Below are positions 55,397 through 64,000 of a stretch of DNA of 64,000 nt, piece after piece (positions within the stretch are counted from its first letter, which is position 1; each line of letters opens with the position of its first letter). The notes beneath the pieces were generated by a model. The model was not told the DNA's origin. It saw only the letters and a program-made list of their open reading frames with translations, and ran no database searches. The stretch spans positions 62,001-126,000 of the forward strand of contig JAQTZE010000006.1 in NCBI GenBank assembly GCA_028687935.1, read 5' to 3'. The stretch comes from Sulfurimonas sp. (GTDB lineage: Bacteria; Campylobacterota; Campylobacteria; Campylobacterales; Sulfurimonadaceae). Made by a program: the position numbers and the translations under genes.

Positions 55397-55789
55397 CTAC
55401 TCTTTTGTAATGATGTAGAGTTGCTCATGTTTGAGGCGTTTGAGGATATCCATCACACTGACGAAGTCTTGAAACTTTGACTCTTTATCACTGCGAAGCA
55501 CAACTGTCTGCTCTTTTGTAAGTCCTGTAAGTTTCTCTTCAAGTTGTTTCAGATCCACCTTATCTTTTTCAAAAAACATCTCACCCTTTGCGTTTACATA
55601 GACGGTGACCTCTTTTTCTACTTTCTCTTTTTCAGCCGCTTTGGCTTCAGGCAGATCGATAGGAATGATACCTTGCTTGATAAATGTCGCAGTTGTAAGA
55701 ACCATAACCAAAAGTACAAGCATGATATCGATAAAAGGGATGACGTTTATCTCATCAAATCTTTTACGCTGTTTTTTATATTTTGCCAT
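55397..55789 (-). CDS. exbD: ExbD/TolR-type biopolymer transport protein
   Basis: A 130-residue protein with one N-terminal helix containing the proton-path Asp (VIPFIDIMLVLLVMVLTTATF) and a periplasmic domain (TVYVNAKGEMFFEKDKV). With ExbB it converts proton motive force to drive TonB or a related system. It starts 5 bp after exbB. Whether it serves TonB receptors or the Tol system cannot be told. Confidence 0.93.
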   Translation of the reverse strand: MAKYKKQRKRFDEINVIPFIDIMLVLLVMVLTTATFIKQGIIPIDLPEAKAAEKEKVEKEVTVYVNAKGEMFFEKDKVDLKQLEEKLTGLTKEQTVVLRSDKESKFQDFVSVMDILKRLKHEQLYIITKE

Positions 55790-55794
55790 CGTGT

Positions 55795-56241
55795 TTACTT
55801 TGTGTCGTATTTGACATCATAACGCGTAAGTATTTTTTCAACTTTTCGAAGAAGCATTGTATACGCAACTATCGCTGGCATTGCTACGACAAGTCCCATC
55901 GCTGTTGCTTTGAGTGCGAGTGCAAGACCGACCATGATTTTCTTCGCATCCACCGCTCCCGCATCACCCATCGTATAAAAAGTCAGCATGATCCCGATAA
56001 CAGTACCCAAAAGCCCTACATACGGTGCGTTTGAGCCGATAGTACTGATAATACCAATATTCTCCGTAAGTTCCATCTCTAAAGTATCTCTATGCGTATA
56101 ATCTTCTATACGCACACTTTTATAAAACATCATTCTCTCGATAAAGAGCCAGAGTGTCACGATACTCATAAGTACTAGAAGTCCCATAACTCCGTAGTCA
56201 AGTATGCTTTCGGCATATTGTAATAAATTTTCTGTTGGCAT
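55795..56241 (-). CDS. exbB: ExbB/TolQ-type proton channel
   Basis: A 148-residue protein with three transmembrane helices, the last two in the conserved ANAPYVGLLGTVIGIMLTF-like block and AMGLVVAMPAIVAYTMLLRKVE. It forms the stator with ExbD. It is shorter than Escherichia coli ExbB, as is common in this phylum. Its ATG overlaps the kinase stop by one base, so expression is coupled to the two-component genes. Confidence 0.93.
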   Translation of the reverse strand: MPTENLLQYAESILDYGVMGLLVLMSIVTLWLFIERMMFYKSVRIEDYTHRDTLEMELTENIGIISTIGSNAPYVGLLGTVIGIMLTFYTMGDAGAVDAKKIMVGLALALKATAMGLVVAMPAIVAYTMLLRKVEKILTRYDVKYDTK

Positions 56242-57071
56242 TAATTTTCCTTAAAATGTAAAAGTACTGTTGTACCTTCGTTTGGTTTTGATTTAAATTG
56301 CAGATCTATTGCATTGTTGTCGCAAAATCTTTTCACCATACTTAGACCTATGCCAAAGCCTTTCATATTCTGATTGCTCTGATAATAGTTGTCAAAAATG
56401 TGCAAGAGTTCCACCTCATCCATCCCGCAACCGTAGTCCTGAATAGAAAGTGTGGAATTATATATCTTTATTGCAACTTTTTGGCTATTTGGCGAATATT
56501 TTACGGCATTATCAATAATGTTGTCGATGACTTTTGCCAAACCGATCTTGTCATTGAATATTTTATACTCTTGAAGTTCCAGCTCAAACGCAATCTGCGG
56601 ATAGAGCGGATAAAAAAATTCAACTCTATGCATCAATAACTCTTTGACGTCAAAATGTTCCTGCACACTTTTTTGCGACTGCGTTTTTATCATATAATCA
56701 AGTTCGTTATATCGCTGTTCAAGCATACTACAAGCACTCTCTATACGCGTTATACGCTTAAATGATTTTTCATCACTGAGGTTTTTCTTGAGCATGTGGG
56801 TGTTTGTCATGATAGTGCTAATTGGTAGATTGAGTTCGTGCAGTGTCTCTTTGGAGAGGTTTTGAAGATTTTTCACATACTCTTCAAGTGGATCGATAGA
56901 GAGTTTGGAGATGAAGACTCCAGAGAGTGCCACGATACAAAGCATAACGATAGCAAGTAAAAAAAGATTTTCTACCTCTACTACGGCTATCAAAAAGTGC
57001 AGTACACCCAAAAACGCAGCTACAGTAGAAAAATAGTAGACAAAGATGCTCAAACGCAGATCACGAAACAA
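56241..57071 (-). CDS. Sensor histidine kinase with minimal sensor
   Basis: A 276-residue kinase. Two adjacent membrane helices (about 8-30 and 34-54) leave almost no periplasmic loop, so it probably senses within the membrane or through a partner. The phospho-accepting His is H78 in ETLHELNLPIST, and the HATPase motifs are NIIDNAVKYS, DYGCGM and GFGIGLSMVKRF. It begins at TTG and overlaps the response-regulator gene by 11 bp and exbB by 1 bp. The ExbBD proteins are candidate sensing partners or targets. Confidence 0.9.
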   Translation of the reverse strand: MFRDLRLSIFVYYFSTVAAFLGVLHFLIAVVEVENLFLLAIVMLCIVALSGVFISKLSIDPLEEYVKNLQNLSKETLHELNLPISTIMTNTHMLKKNLSDEKSFKRITRIESACSMLEQRYNELDYMIKTQSQKSVQEHFDVKELLMHRVEFFYPLYPQIAFELELQEYKIFNDKIGLAKVIDNIIDNAVKYSPNSQKVAIKIYNSTLSIQDYGCGMDEVELLHIFDNYYQSNQNMKGFGIGLSMVKRFCDNNAIDLQFKSKPNEGTTVLLHFKEN

Positions 57072-57717
57072 GCTTGTATCCTATCCCACGTATATTTTCT
57101 ATCGTAGCCTCTGGCAAGAGCTGTTTAATGCGATTGATATAGACACGGATAGCACCTTCGCTTCCGTTCTCACCTGTACTCCACAACTCTTCCATGATAA
57201 GTTCTTTTGGTACAAGATAATCCGTATGTTGCATGAGTAACAAAAGAAGCTGATACTCTTTTTTGGAGAGTTCAAGCTCAGCGCCATCATACAAAATCCG
57301 CTTATGCGTCGCATCATGGCAGAGCAGACCGACACACTCTATCACGTCTTTTTTGATACGGCGCACAATAGAGTGCAAACGTAGCAAGAGTTCATCGCTG
57401 TCAAAAGGCTTGGTAATATAATCATCTGCACCGCTCAAAAAGCCCTCTTTGAGCATCTCTTTGTCTTTGTGTGAAGTCAAAAATACGGCAGGTGTATTGT
57501 CATCCGCCTCACGCAACTCTCGCAGTAGAGTCACACCGTTGATGAGCGGGACATTAATATCCAGAAGATAGATATCAAACTTTTGCGCATAAACAAGGTC
57601 TAGCGCCTTCTGCCCGTTTGGAGCATGCACAACTTCATAGCCGTTTTCTTCGAGCAGATCACTCAGAGTCTCTGCAAAAAGCAGATCGTCTTCGAGGAGT
57701 AATACCTTAGTCAACAC
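57061..57717 (-). CDS. OmpR-type response regulator
   Basis: A 218-residue regulator. The receiver has LEDD at 8-11, phospho-accepting Asp53 ([12 protein letters not shown]), VFLTSHKD and YITKPF. A winged helix has [29 protein letters not shown] and [10 protein letters not shown]. It starts with GTG inside the last codons of pyrC (11-bp overlap) and overlaps the kinase gene downstream, forming a coupled run. Confidence 0.94.
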   Translation of the reverse strand: MLTKVLLLEDDLLFAETLSDLLEENGYEVVHAPNGQKALDLVYAQKFDIYLLDINVPLINGVTLLRELREADDNTPAVFLTSHKDKEMLKEGFLSGADDYITKPFDSDELLLRLHSIVRRIKKDVIECVGLLCHDATHKRILYDGAELELSKKEYQLLLLLMQHTDYLVPKELIMEELWSTGENGSEGAIRVYINRIKQLLPEATIENIRGIGYKLVS

Positions 57718-58714
57718 TCTCTATCGCCCAGCTAATAGTCTCACCTGCATACATCGGCACCACGCCTGAGTAGTTTTCTGGCACAACAAAAGGTCGTTTT
57801 TCTAGTACAATTTCCTTAAACTCTGCACAGATTCCGTAGATGTTTTGCGCGTTATCGCTCACAAAAGCCTGAAGGTTTTCAAGTTTGTTATTTTGCTCAA
57901 AAACTTCACACAAAAGCTGTAGTGCAATAGGTGCTGTAAAGACACCCGCTGCACAGCCACACGACTCTTTTTTGTGCTGAGGATGCGGCGCTGAGTCTGA
58001 GCCAAACATCACTTTTGGATGTGCTTCAAGCGCTACACTCAAAAGTGCTGCCAAATCTTCAGGACGCTTTGCGATAGGCTTGCAAAAAAGGTGCGGTTTC
58101 ATCATCCCACCAACAACATCATCAAGTGTGAGAATAAGGTGATGCACTGTTATCGTTGCATAGAGGTTTTCATATTTATCCAACATATCTACAGCCGCTT
58201 TTGTCGTGATATGCTCCATGATGATTTTAAGTTTTGGAAAGTTTTTTGCCAAAAGCTCATAGATACTCATAAACTCCGCTTCTCTATCCATCACAAAACC
58301 ATCCGTCTCACCATGCACACAAAGAGGGATGCCAAGATCACTCATACTCTGAAGTGTCGGACGCATCTCTTCGACATCAAAAGAAGAGACACCACCCTCA
58401 GAGTTTGTCGTGATACCCGCAGGATAGAGCTTGATAGCAGTAATATGCTCTGCAACACTCTCCAAAAATGCTTTGTCATAATTCTTGTAAAAAAGTGTCA
58501 TATAGGGTTCAAAATAGTCATTTGGCACAGCGGCCATGATACGCTCTTTGTACGCTTTGATATCTTCTAAAGTGGCTACAGGAGGTACGAGGTTTGGCAT
58601 CACAAGTGCGCCGCTAAAGCTATATGCGCTCAGAGGTGCTATGTTTTCAAGCATCACTCCGTCTCTAAGATGGAGATGCATATCCAATGGCATCAAAAGT
58701 GTATGAGTTTTCAT
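57707..58714 (-). CDS. pyrC: Dihydroorotase
   Basis: A 335-residue zinc amidohydrolase that cyclises carbamoyl-aspartate to dihydroorotate in pyrimidine synthesis. DMHLHLRDG holds the first metal His pair. Further motifs are [24 protein letters not shown] (carboxylated Lys), [15 protein letters not shown], and FGSDSAPH (metal Asp). The 335-residue length fits the class II PyrC type. AAGGAAT precedes the ATG, and TATACT is a likely -10. It heads a unit running into the regulator, kinase and exbBD genes. Confidence 0.96.
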   Translation of the reverse strand: MKTHTLLMPLDMHLHLRDGVMLENIAPLSAYSFSGALVMPNLVPPVATLEDIKAYKERIMAAVPNDYFEPYMTLFYKNYDKAFLESVAEHITAIKLYPAGITTNSEGGVSSFDVEEMRPTLQSMSDLGIPLCVHGETDGFVMDREAEFMSIYELLAKNFPKLKIIMEHITTKAAVDMLDKYENLYATITVHHLILTLDDVVGGMMKPHLFCKPIAKRPEDLAALLSVALEAHPKVMFGSDSAPHPQHKKESCGCAAGVFTAPIALQLLCEVFEQNNKLENLQAFVSDNAQNIYGICAEFKEIVLEKRPFVVPENYSGVVPMYAGETISWAIESVD

Positions 58715-58778
58715 AAAAATTCCTTCATATTTATCTAGTCAAAAGTATAGCAAAAGAGGCGTTAGTTGCTACTAAAAC

Positions 58779-60143
58779 CTAAGATTCCAAGCTGCGTTTT
58801 GCTTCAATTATCAGATTATTTATCGCATCTTCATAGCGTTTTGCCTCTTCTTTTGAAGTCGATTCAAAACGTGTGACAAGCACAGGAGTCGTGTTGCTCG
58901 CACGTACAAGTCCCCACCCTTTTTCAAAGTTGATACGGAGCCCGTCTACTTCGATGATGTCACGGATAGTTGGAAAATCTTTTGGTGGCGTTTGCAACAT
59001 CTCTTTTACTTTTTCGATAATCAAAAACTTCTGCTTCTCTGTCGTCTCTACTTTTATCTCTTCCGTAGAAAAAACGAGTGGCAGTTTCGCCAGTTCCGCG
59101 TCAAGGTCTATCCCATCATGTACGAGTTCAAGCATACGAAGTGTCGCATAGATAGCATCGTCATAGCCAAAATAACGGTTTTTGAAAAAGATATGTCCGC
59201 TCACTTCACAAGCGAGGTCTGCGTTTACCTCTTGCATTTTGACTTTGATATTGGAGTGTCCCGTTTTGTACATGATGACTTTAGAGCCGCGTTTTGCGAG
59301 TTCGTCGTACATCACTTGAGAGCATTTTACTTCGCCCACGATAGTCGGTTTGTCCATCTTCATCGAGTACAAAAGCGCCATCATGTCGCCTTTGATATTG
59401 TTGTTGTGTGTGAGGACTGCGATGCGGTCTGCATCTCCATCGTAGGCAAACGCAATGTCGCCCTCTTGTGCTAGAAGTTTTTTGACATCTTCAAGGTTAT
59501 GTTCGTCTGAAGGGTCTGGATGATGGTTTGGAAAAGTGCCATCAGGATCGACATAAAGCCCTTTTGTATGAAGCTCCAAACGCGAGAAGATATCCTCAGT
59601 CACGACACCAGCCACACCGTTGCCACAGTCATAAACGATACGCTCTTTCATTCCCTCAAGATGTGCAAATTCTTTGACCAAAAAGTCCACATAACGCTCG
59701 ACTGCGTTTATCTTACTCACTTCACGCTGCGTTTTAGCAGGAAACGCCATGCTCTCACATTCGCGTCCAAGTGCGTAGATAGCTTCACTAAAAAACGGGG
59801 CTTTATCCACCGTAATCTTAAAGCCATTGTACTCGCTTGGATTGTGTGAACCCGTTATCATCACCGAAGCTGATGGCGTAATACCATCCCACTCTTGATA
59901 GTTTGCAAAATAGTTCACAGGAGTCGGCACAAGTCCCATATCAAGGACTTTTTTTCCACCTGCATTTAGACCGTGAACAAGGTACTCAAAGAGTATCGGA
60001 GAGTGACTTCTCGCATCATACCCAACCGCCACATATTCGCCCTCTATCTTACTCGCAAGCGCATATCCGATACGCACAACGCTTTGCTCGTTCAACTCTT
60101 TTTCGTAGATTCCACGGATATCATATTCTCTATAAATGCTCAC
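58779..60143 (-). CDS. Phosphomannomutase/phosphoglucomutase
   Basis: A 454-residue alpha-D-phosphohexomutase that interconverts hexose 1- and 6-phosphates for envelope sugars. Motifs in order: REYDIRGIY, the phosphoserine loop TGSHNPSEYNG, the metal loop DGDADR, the sugar loop CEVSGH, and the phosphate loop RASNTTPVLVTRFE. It resembles the dual-specificity AlgC group. I chose the GTG at 60143 (AAAGG 9 nt upstream); a TTG at 60170 would add nine residues. Confidence 0.92.
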   Translation of the reverse strand: MSIYREYDIRGIYEKELNEQSVVRIGYALASKIEGEYVAVGYDARSHSPILFEYLVHGLNAGGKKVLDMGLVPTPVNYFANYQEWDGITPSASVMITGSHNPSEYNGFKITVDKAPFFSEAIYALGRECESMAFPAKTQREVSKINAVERYVDFLVKEFAHLEGMKERIVYDCGNGVAGVVTEDIFSRLELHTKGLYVDPDGTFPNHHPDPSDEHNLEDVKKLLAQEGDIAFAYDGDADRIAVLTHNNNIKGDMMALLYSMKMDKPTIVGEVKCSQVMYDELAKRGSKVIMYKTGHSNIKVKMQEVNADLACEVSGHIFFKNRYFGYDDAIYATLRMLELVHDGIDLDAELAKLPLVFSTEEIKVETTEKQKFLIIEKVKEMLQTPPKDFPTIRDIIEVDGLRINFEKGWGLVRASNTTPVLVTRFESTSKEEAKRYEDAINNLIIEAKRSLES

Positions 60144-60274
60144 TGTTTTCGCCTTTGTTGCTTGATACAAGTATTTTACACTAAAGAAGATTTGAGAGGA
60201 TTTAAAAGCTTAAAATGTTATTTTTTGGTTCATTTTGATATTATAATTTTCACAAAAAAACAAGGTTTGGTGTT

Positions 60275-63200
60275 ATGTCTCTTTTTCAAAAATCTATCCT
60301 AAAATCCTACAAACAAGATGAAGCTTTAGTCGCGCAAAGATGGGCTGCGTTTCAAGTGTATCTCTCAAAAATCGACTATATCAAAGAGGTCAAAGAGGAG
60401 AAGTTTCAAACAGAATTTTTGCAGCTCATCTTTGAAAACTGTTTGGGATACACGCTTGACAGTACAAACCCGCACGCTTTTACTCTTGAGCGTGAAAAGA
60501 AAAACGAGACAAACGCCAAAAAAGCCGACGGTGTCATAAGTGTAGATGGCAAAGTGGTCGGTGTCATAGAGCTCAAAGCCCAAGATACACAAAACCTCGA
60601 CAAAGTCCAAACGCAGGCTTTTGAATATCATAATGAACACTCAAATTCACAATATATCATCATCTCGAACTTTGATGAGTTGCGTTTTTATGTAGACAAA
60701 AAGACAGCGTACGAGCAGTTTAGTCTCTTTTATCTTGACTATGAGGGTTTCAAAAAACTCCACCTGATTCTCTCGTATGAGAGCATCAGCAAAGATATCC
60801 CGCAACAGCTCAAACAAAAGTCAGACAACTTTGAGCAGCAAATATCCAAAGAGCTCTACAAAGATTTTAGTGCATTTCGTACCCATCTTTTTGAGAACAT
60901 TATCAAAAACAATTTTTCGAGCGAAGCGCGGCAATCTCTCGACAAATCAACCCTGCTGCGTTTGACGCAAAAACTCTGTGACCGTATCATCTTTATCCTC
61001 TTTGCCGAAGACAGAGGTCTGCTCAACCACAACACAATCAAAGAGATACGCGAAGAGTTCAAGGCGCAGAAGTTTAGCTCTTACGCACTCTACGACATCT
61101 ACAAGTTTTATTTTGATGCTATAAACGCAGGCAATGACAAACTCTCCATTCCCAAATATAATGGCGGACTTTTTGCAAAAGATGAGCTTTTGGACTCGCT
61201 TATTATAGAAGATGTTTGTCTCGACATGGAAGCGCAAAAGCTCAGCGACTATGACTTTGAGAGTGATGTAAGTGTCAATATATTGGGACATATCTTTGAG
61301 CAAAGTCTCACCGACCTCGAAGAGCTTCAGGCGAGTATCGAGCACACTGCGTTTGATGCCAAAAAGTCCAAACGCAAGAAAGACGGCGTTTTTTATACAC
61401 CCGAATATATCACGCACTACATCGTCCAAAATACGCTCGGCAAACTCTGTGAAGAGAAAAAAGCAGCGCTCTCTATCGGCACAATGACTTCTATCGTCTC
61501 CAACCCGAACAAACTCACAAAAGAGCAAACGCAGCACAAAGAAAATCTTCTCTCATATCGTGAGTGGCTCACCCATCTCAAAATCCTCGATCCTGCCTGT
61601 GGCAGTGGTGCGTTTCTCAACCAAGCACTTGAGTTTTTGATAAAAGAACATACAGAAGTACGCGATATGCTCCTCCCTTTTCAAGACCTCACACTCGGCT
61701 ACGAGATGGAAAAAAGCATCTTGGAAAACAATCTCTACGGAGTAGATATCAACGAAGACGCAGTAGAAATCGCCCGTCTGAGTTTATGGATACGCACGGC
61801 ACACAGAGGCAGAGAACTTACGAGTTTGGCGGAGAAAATAGTTTGTGCAAACTCGCTTTTAGATATGCCATTTGCAGATGCGAGTTTTGATGTAGTTATT
61901 GGGAATCCGCCGTATGTGAGAATGCAAGGACTCAAAAGCAACTACGAAGACGAAGCCAAACTTTACGAAGCCAAATTCAAATCTGCAACGGGAAATTATG
62001 ATTTATACGCACTCTTTTTGGAGATGAGTTTCCACATGCTAAAACCAACTGGAAAGCTAAGCTATATCTTGCCTCATAAGTTTCTTATCTCTGATTTTGG
62101 AAGTGGTTTGCGAGGCTTTTTAGCGGAAAATAAAGCGGTAGAAAGTCTGCTTCATTTTGGAAGTGAAATGGTTTTTGAAGATGCCTCTGCCTACACTTGC
62201 ATCGTCACACTTACACATGCCAATGAGAAAATGAATTTTAAAGCGATAAATCCAAAAGATATTTTTGAGCCTTTTGAATATGATTCTATAAAGTATGAAA
62301 AATTATGTTCTGAAAAGTGGAATCTCTCCAACCAAGATACGGCAATGGTTTTAGAAAAAATAAATAAACAGCCGCTTAGAGTGAAAGATGTTTTTGCGAA
62401 AATATTTCAAGGTATTAAAACAAGTGGAGACCCTATTTATTTACTTTTACAAACAAAAAATGGGTTCTATTCAAAAGAACTAGATAAAGTAGTTGAAATT
62501 GAAGAGGGACTTTTAAAGCCTATGCTCAAAGGGGAAGATATAAGCAGATATAATAATTTGCAAAATAGATATTTTGTGATTTTCCCTTATTTGATAGAAA
62601 ATGAAAAAGCAAAACCTATGAGTGAAGAATATATCCAAGAAAATTTCCCAAAAGGGCACGAATATTTAAAAGCGAATGAAATATTTTTAAGGGGAAGAGA
62701 AAAAGGAAAAATGGATAAAGAAGGTTGGTTCTTATATATTTATCCAAAAAGTTTAACAGAATATCAAAAGAAAAAAATTATTCTTCAAGAGTTAAGCTAT
62801 AAATCAAATTTTACTTATGACAGTGTTGGCATGTGCCATGCAGGACAATATAGCATGGTTAAAAAAGAAGATGTAATAGAAAGCGAAAAATATTTTTTGG
62901 CACTTTTAAATTCATCATTAATGTGGTTCTTTATTCAAAATACAAGTACAGAATTTAGAGGTGGTTATTTTGCTTATCAAACAAAATATATAGAACCTTT
63001 CCCACTCCCAAAATTAGAAAGCCTAGAGCAACAAAACCCTTTTATAGAAAAAGCCGACAAAATGCTAACCCTAACAAAACAGCTCCAAGAGACAAAACAA
63101 AACTTCCTACATGAGCTGCGTTTAGACAAAGTGCCTAAAAAACTCCAAAACTTTGAAGAACTCACATTTGAGGAGTTTGTCACAGAATTTACAAAAGCCA

Positions 63201-63394
63201 AAAAAATAAAATTTGCCGATAAACTCGAAGAACGCAACTTCAAACAAGAGTGGCAAGCCCTCTTTGAAAACGACAAAACCTTGGCATGTGGAATCAAAAC
63301 TGAGATAGAACAAACCGACAAAGAAATCGACATAATAGTCTATAAACTCTATAACCTCACAGAAGATGAAATTAAGATTGTGGAGGGTGTTTAG
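60275..63394 (+). CDS. Type IIG restriction-modification enzyme (fused nuclease and adenine methyltransferase)
   Basis: A 1039-residue fusion enzyme that recognises, methylates and cuts DNA. Residues ~50-140 hold a PD-(D/E)xK nuclease with ADGVISVDG and GVIELKAQD (E99, K101). A helical linker follows. The N6-adenine methyltransferase has motif I LDPACGSGAF (from ~438) and motif IV NPPY (544-547). Residues ~690-940 are the target recognition domain, ending FAYQTKYIEPFPLPKL, and a helical tail follows. The recognition-domain DNA (about 62.2-62.95 kb) is clearly more AT-rich than both flanks. A TATAAT lies at 60242-60247. Its stop overlaps the next start by one base. Confidence 0.93.
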   Translation: MSLFQKSILKSYKQDEALVAQRWAAFQVYLSKIDYIKEVKEEKFQTEFLQLIFENCLGYTLDSTNPHAFTLEREKKNETNAKKADGVISVDGKVVGVIELKAQDTQNLDKVQTQAFEYHNEHSNSQYIIISNFDELRFYVDKKTAYEQFSLFYLDYEGFKKLHLILSYESISKDIPQQLKQKSDNFEQQISKELYKDFSAFRTHLFENIIKNNFSSEARQSLDKSTLLRLTQKLCDRIIFILFAEDRGLLNHNTIKEIREEFKAQKFSSYALYDIYKFYFDAINAGNDKLSIPKYNGGLFAKDELLDSLIIEDVCLDMEAQKLSDYDFESDVSVNILGHIFEQSLTDLEELQASIEHTAFDAKKSKRKKDGVFYTPEYITHYIVQNTLGKLCEEKKAALSIGTMTSIVSNPNKLTKEQTQHKENLLSYREWLTHLKILDPACGSGAFLNQALEFLIKEHTEVRDMLLPFQDLTLGYEMEKSILENNLYGVDINEDAVEIARLSLWIRTAHRGRELTSLAEKIVCANSLLDMPFADASFDVVIGNPPYVRMQGLKSNYEDEAKLYEAKFKSATGNYDLYALFLEMSFHMLKPTGKLSYILPHKFLISDFGSGLRGFLAENKAVESLLHFGSEMVFEDASAYTCIVTLTHANEKMNFKAINPKDIFEPFEYDSIKYEKLCSEKWNLSNQDTAMVLEKINKQPLRVKDVFAKIFQGIKTSGDPIYLLLQTKNGFYSKELDKVVEIEEGLLKPMLKGEDISRYNNLQNRYFVIFPYLIENEKAKPMSEEYIQENFPKGHEYLKANEIFLRGREKGKMDKEGWFLYIYPKSLTEYQKKKIILQELSYKSNFTYDSVGMCHAGQYSMVKKEDVIESEKYFLALLNSSLMWFFIQNTSTEFRGGYFAYQTKYIEPFPLPKLESLEQQNPFIEKADKMLTLTKQLQETKQNFLHELRLDKVPKKLQNFEELTFEEFVTEFTKAKKIKFADKLEERNFKQEWQALFENDKTLACGIKTEIEQTDKEIDIIVYKLYNLTEDEIKIVEGV

Positions 63395-64000
63395 TGGATG
63401 ATTATTACTTAGTAAAGCAGGTTATTAGAAGTAATTTAAAACGCTCTTTTAAGATATATTGCCCGCTTAATATAGCACATCTAAAAACTTTACTTGATAA
63501 TTTGCCAGGAAATCTTTATGTATATATTGTTAATGCAAAAGACAATAGCACAAAAAATCTAACCAATGAGCTAGGCAAAACAGATTTTAATTACTCATCA
63601 TTTCTCTTAGAAAATACAAAAATTTATCAAGCACGATTTCGTTTTAGTTTGGGTCAGTCAAGTTGGATTGGCGATGATATTCATTTTTATACAATTATTG
63701 ATCCATCACGCTATTTTCCAAAACAATTTTTTTGCTGTGGGTCTGTAACTTTTCCCCATACGACGTGGTTATCACGAGTAGAATTAACAGAATCAGAGCA
63801 ACAACAAAGTAGAGTATATGCTGGTGAGGAATATGAAAAATTTGTAGGAAAAAAATATGAATCTGCAGGCTATATTGTCGATTATCGTGGATTAAATCTT
63901 GGAAAAAAAGATGGTGGCTTAGATTTGATCGCAGAAAATGCGACTAGCATAGTTTTTGTACAGTGTAAGAATTGGATTGAAACAGATAATTATCAGATTG
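63394..64000 (+). CDS. Mrr-like restriction endonuclease, 3' end outside window
   Basis: An open frame from a GTG at 63394, overlapping the last base of the RM gene's stop, runs off the right edge (202 codons visible). The first ~140 residues are unrecognised (basic start, beta-rich). Then GEEYEKFVGKKYESAGYIVD, KDGGLDLIAEN and VFVQCKNW match the Mrr/restriction-endonuclease catalytic domain, with Asp and QxK of a PD-(D/E)xK core. The coupling suggests an accessory nuclease of the same defence locus. The DNA is AT-rich and lacks the AAACGCA word. Confidence 0.8.
   Translation, partial: MDDYYLVKQVIRSNLKRSFKIYCPLNIAHLKTLLDNLPGNLYVYIVNAKDNSTKNLTNELGKTDFNYSSFLLENTKIYQARFRFSLGQSSWIGDDIHFYTIIDPSRYFPKQFFCCGSVTFPHTTWLSRVELTESEQQQSRVYAGEEYEKFVGKKYESAGYIVDYRGLNLGKKDGGLDLIAENATSIVFVQCKNWIETDNYQI

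Noticed and set aside
60275..64000. BREX (PglX) or type I RM locus
   Set aside because: The enzyme has its own N-terminal PD-(D/E)xK nuclease and no BREX or HsdR/HsdS companion genes are visible, so type IIG fits better.

Overview
The window looks like a chromosome segment of a free-living Campylobacterota bacterium (Epsilonproteobacteria), most likely Sulfurimonas or a close relative. This rests on the low G+C (high thirties by eye), the GatA/IleS/GuaB/GroEL proteins, the CJM1_0395-type putative metalloprotease, small c-type cytochromes, LemA+DUF3137, and tRNA genes with encoded CCA. No rRNA, CRISPR array or intact insertion sequence is visible.

Layout. 1-2.1 kb: 3' part of a sensor histidine kinase, a small unknown gene and six minus-strand tRNA genes (Asp, Val, Glu, Val, Asp, Lys). 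2.2-29.5 kb: mostly core genes, including a CinA/PncC-like amidohydrolase, ileS, gatA, guaB, a c-di-GMP phosphodiesterase, metY/metX, xseB, an apparently dead nitrilase homologue, a ThiF-like protein, two paralogous lipoproteins (one carrying cytochrome c), a DapC-like aminotransferase, murC, mutS2 and a D,D-carboxypeptidase. 29.6-35.9 kb: a minus-strand sulfur/selenium block (Rrf2 regulator, cysK, class V aminotransferase, second metY, YedE-type transporter, TusA-type protein). It is flanked by a decayed IS5-like transposase and contains a decayed selD fragment. 36.1-45.8 kb: lemA, DUF3137, EI24, metE, a broken tyrosine recombinase beside tRNA-Asn and tRNA-Met, groES-groEL with a duplicated 53-bp hairpin repeat, and a cytochrome c. 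45.8-53 kb: TonB-dependent receptor, YfiR-like protein, histidine kinase and response regulator as one overlapping unit, then a large lipoprotein and the stump of a two-partner-secretion pore. 53.3-60.1 kb: a degenerate GGDEF/PilZ protein and a minus-strand run pgm/manB-like, pyrC, response regulator, kinase, exbB, exbD. 60.3-64 kb: a defence locus with a type IIG restriction-modification enzyme followed by an Mrr-like nuclease cut by the window edge.

How the genes work together. Methionine/cysteine supply is the main metabolic theme: metX and metY share an upstream sequence block, metE lies further on, and the acquired-looking block adds cysK, a second metY and an Rrf2 regulator. Signalling is the second theme: three kinases, two complete kinase/regulator pairs coupled to outer-membrane transport or ExbBD genes, and two c-di-GMP proteins with several inactivated domains.

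The strongest unexplained signal is not a gene. The heptamer AAACGCA (or TGCGTTT) occurs roughly 120 times, on both strands and in all three codon phases, perhaps 15 times more often than composition predicts. It is almost missing from the regions that look horizontally acquired. This is the behaviour of a genome-wide signal word such as a DNA uptake sequence, a Chi-like site or a protein/methylation target.
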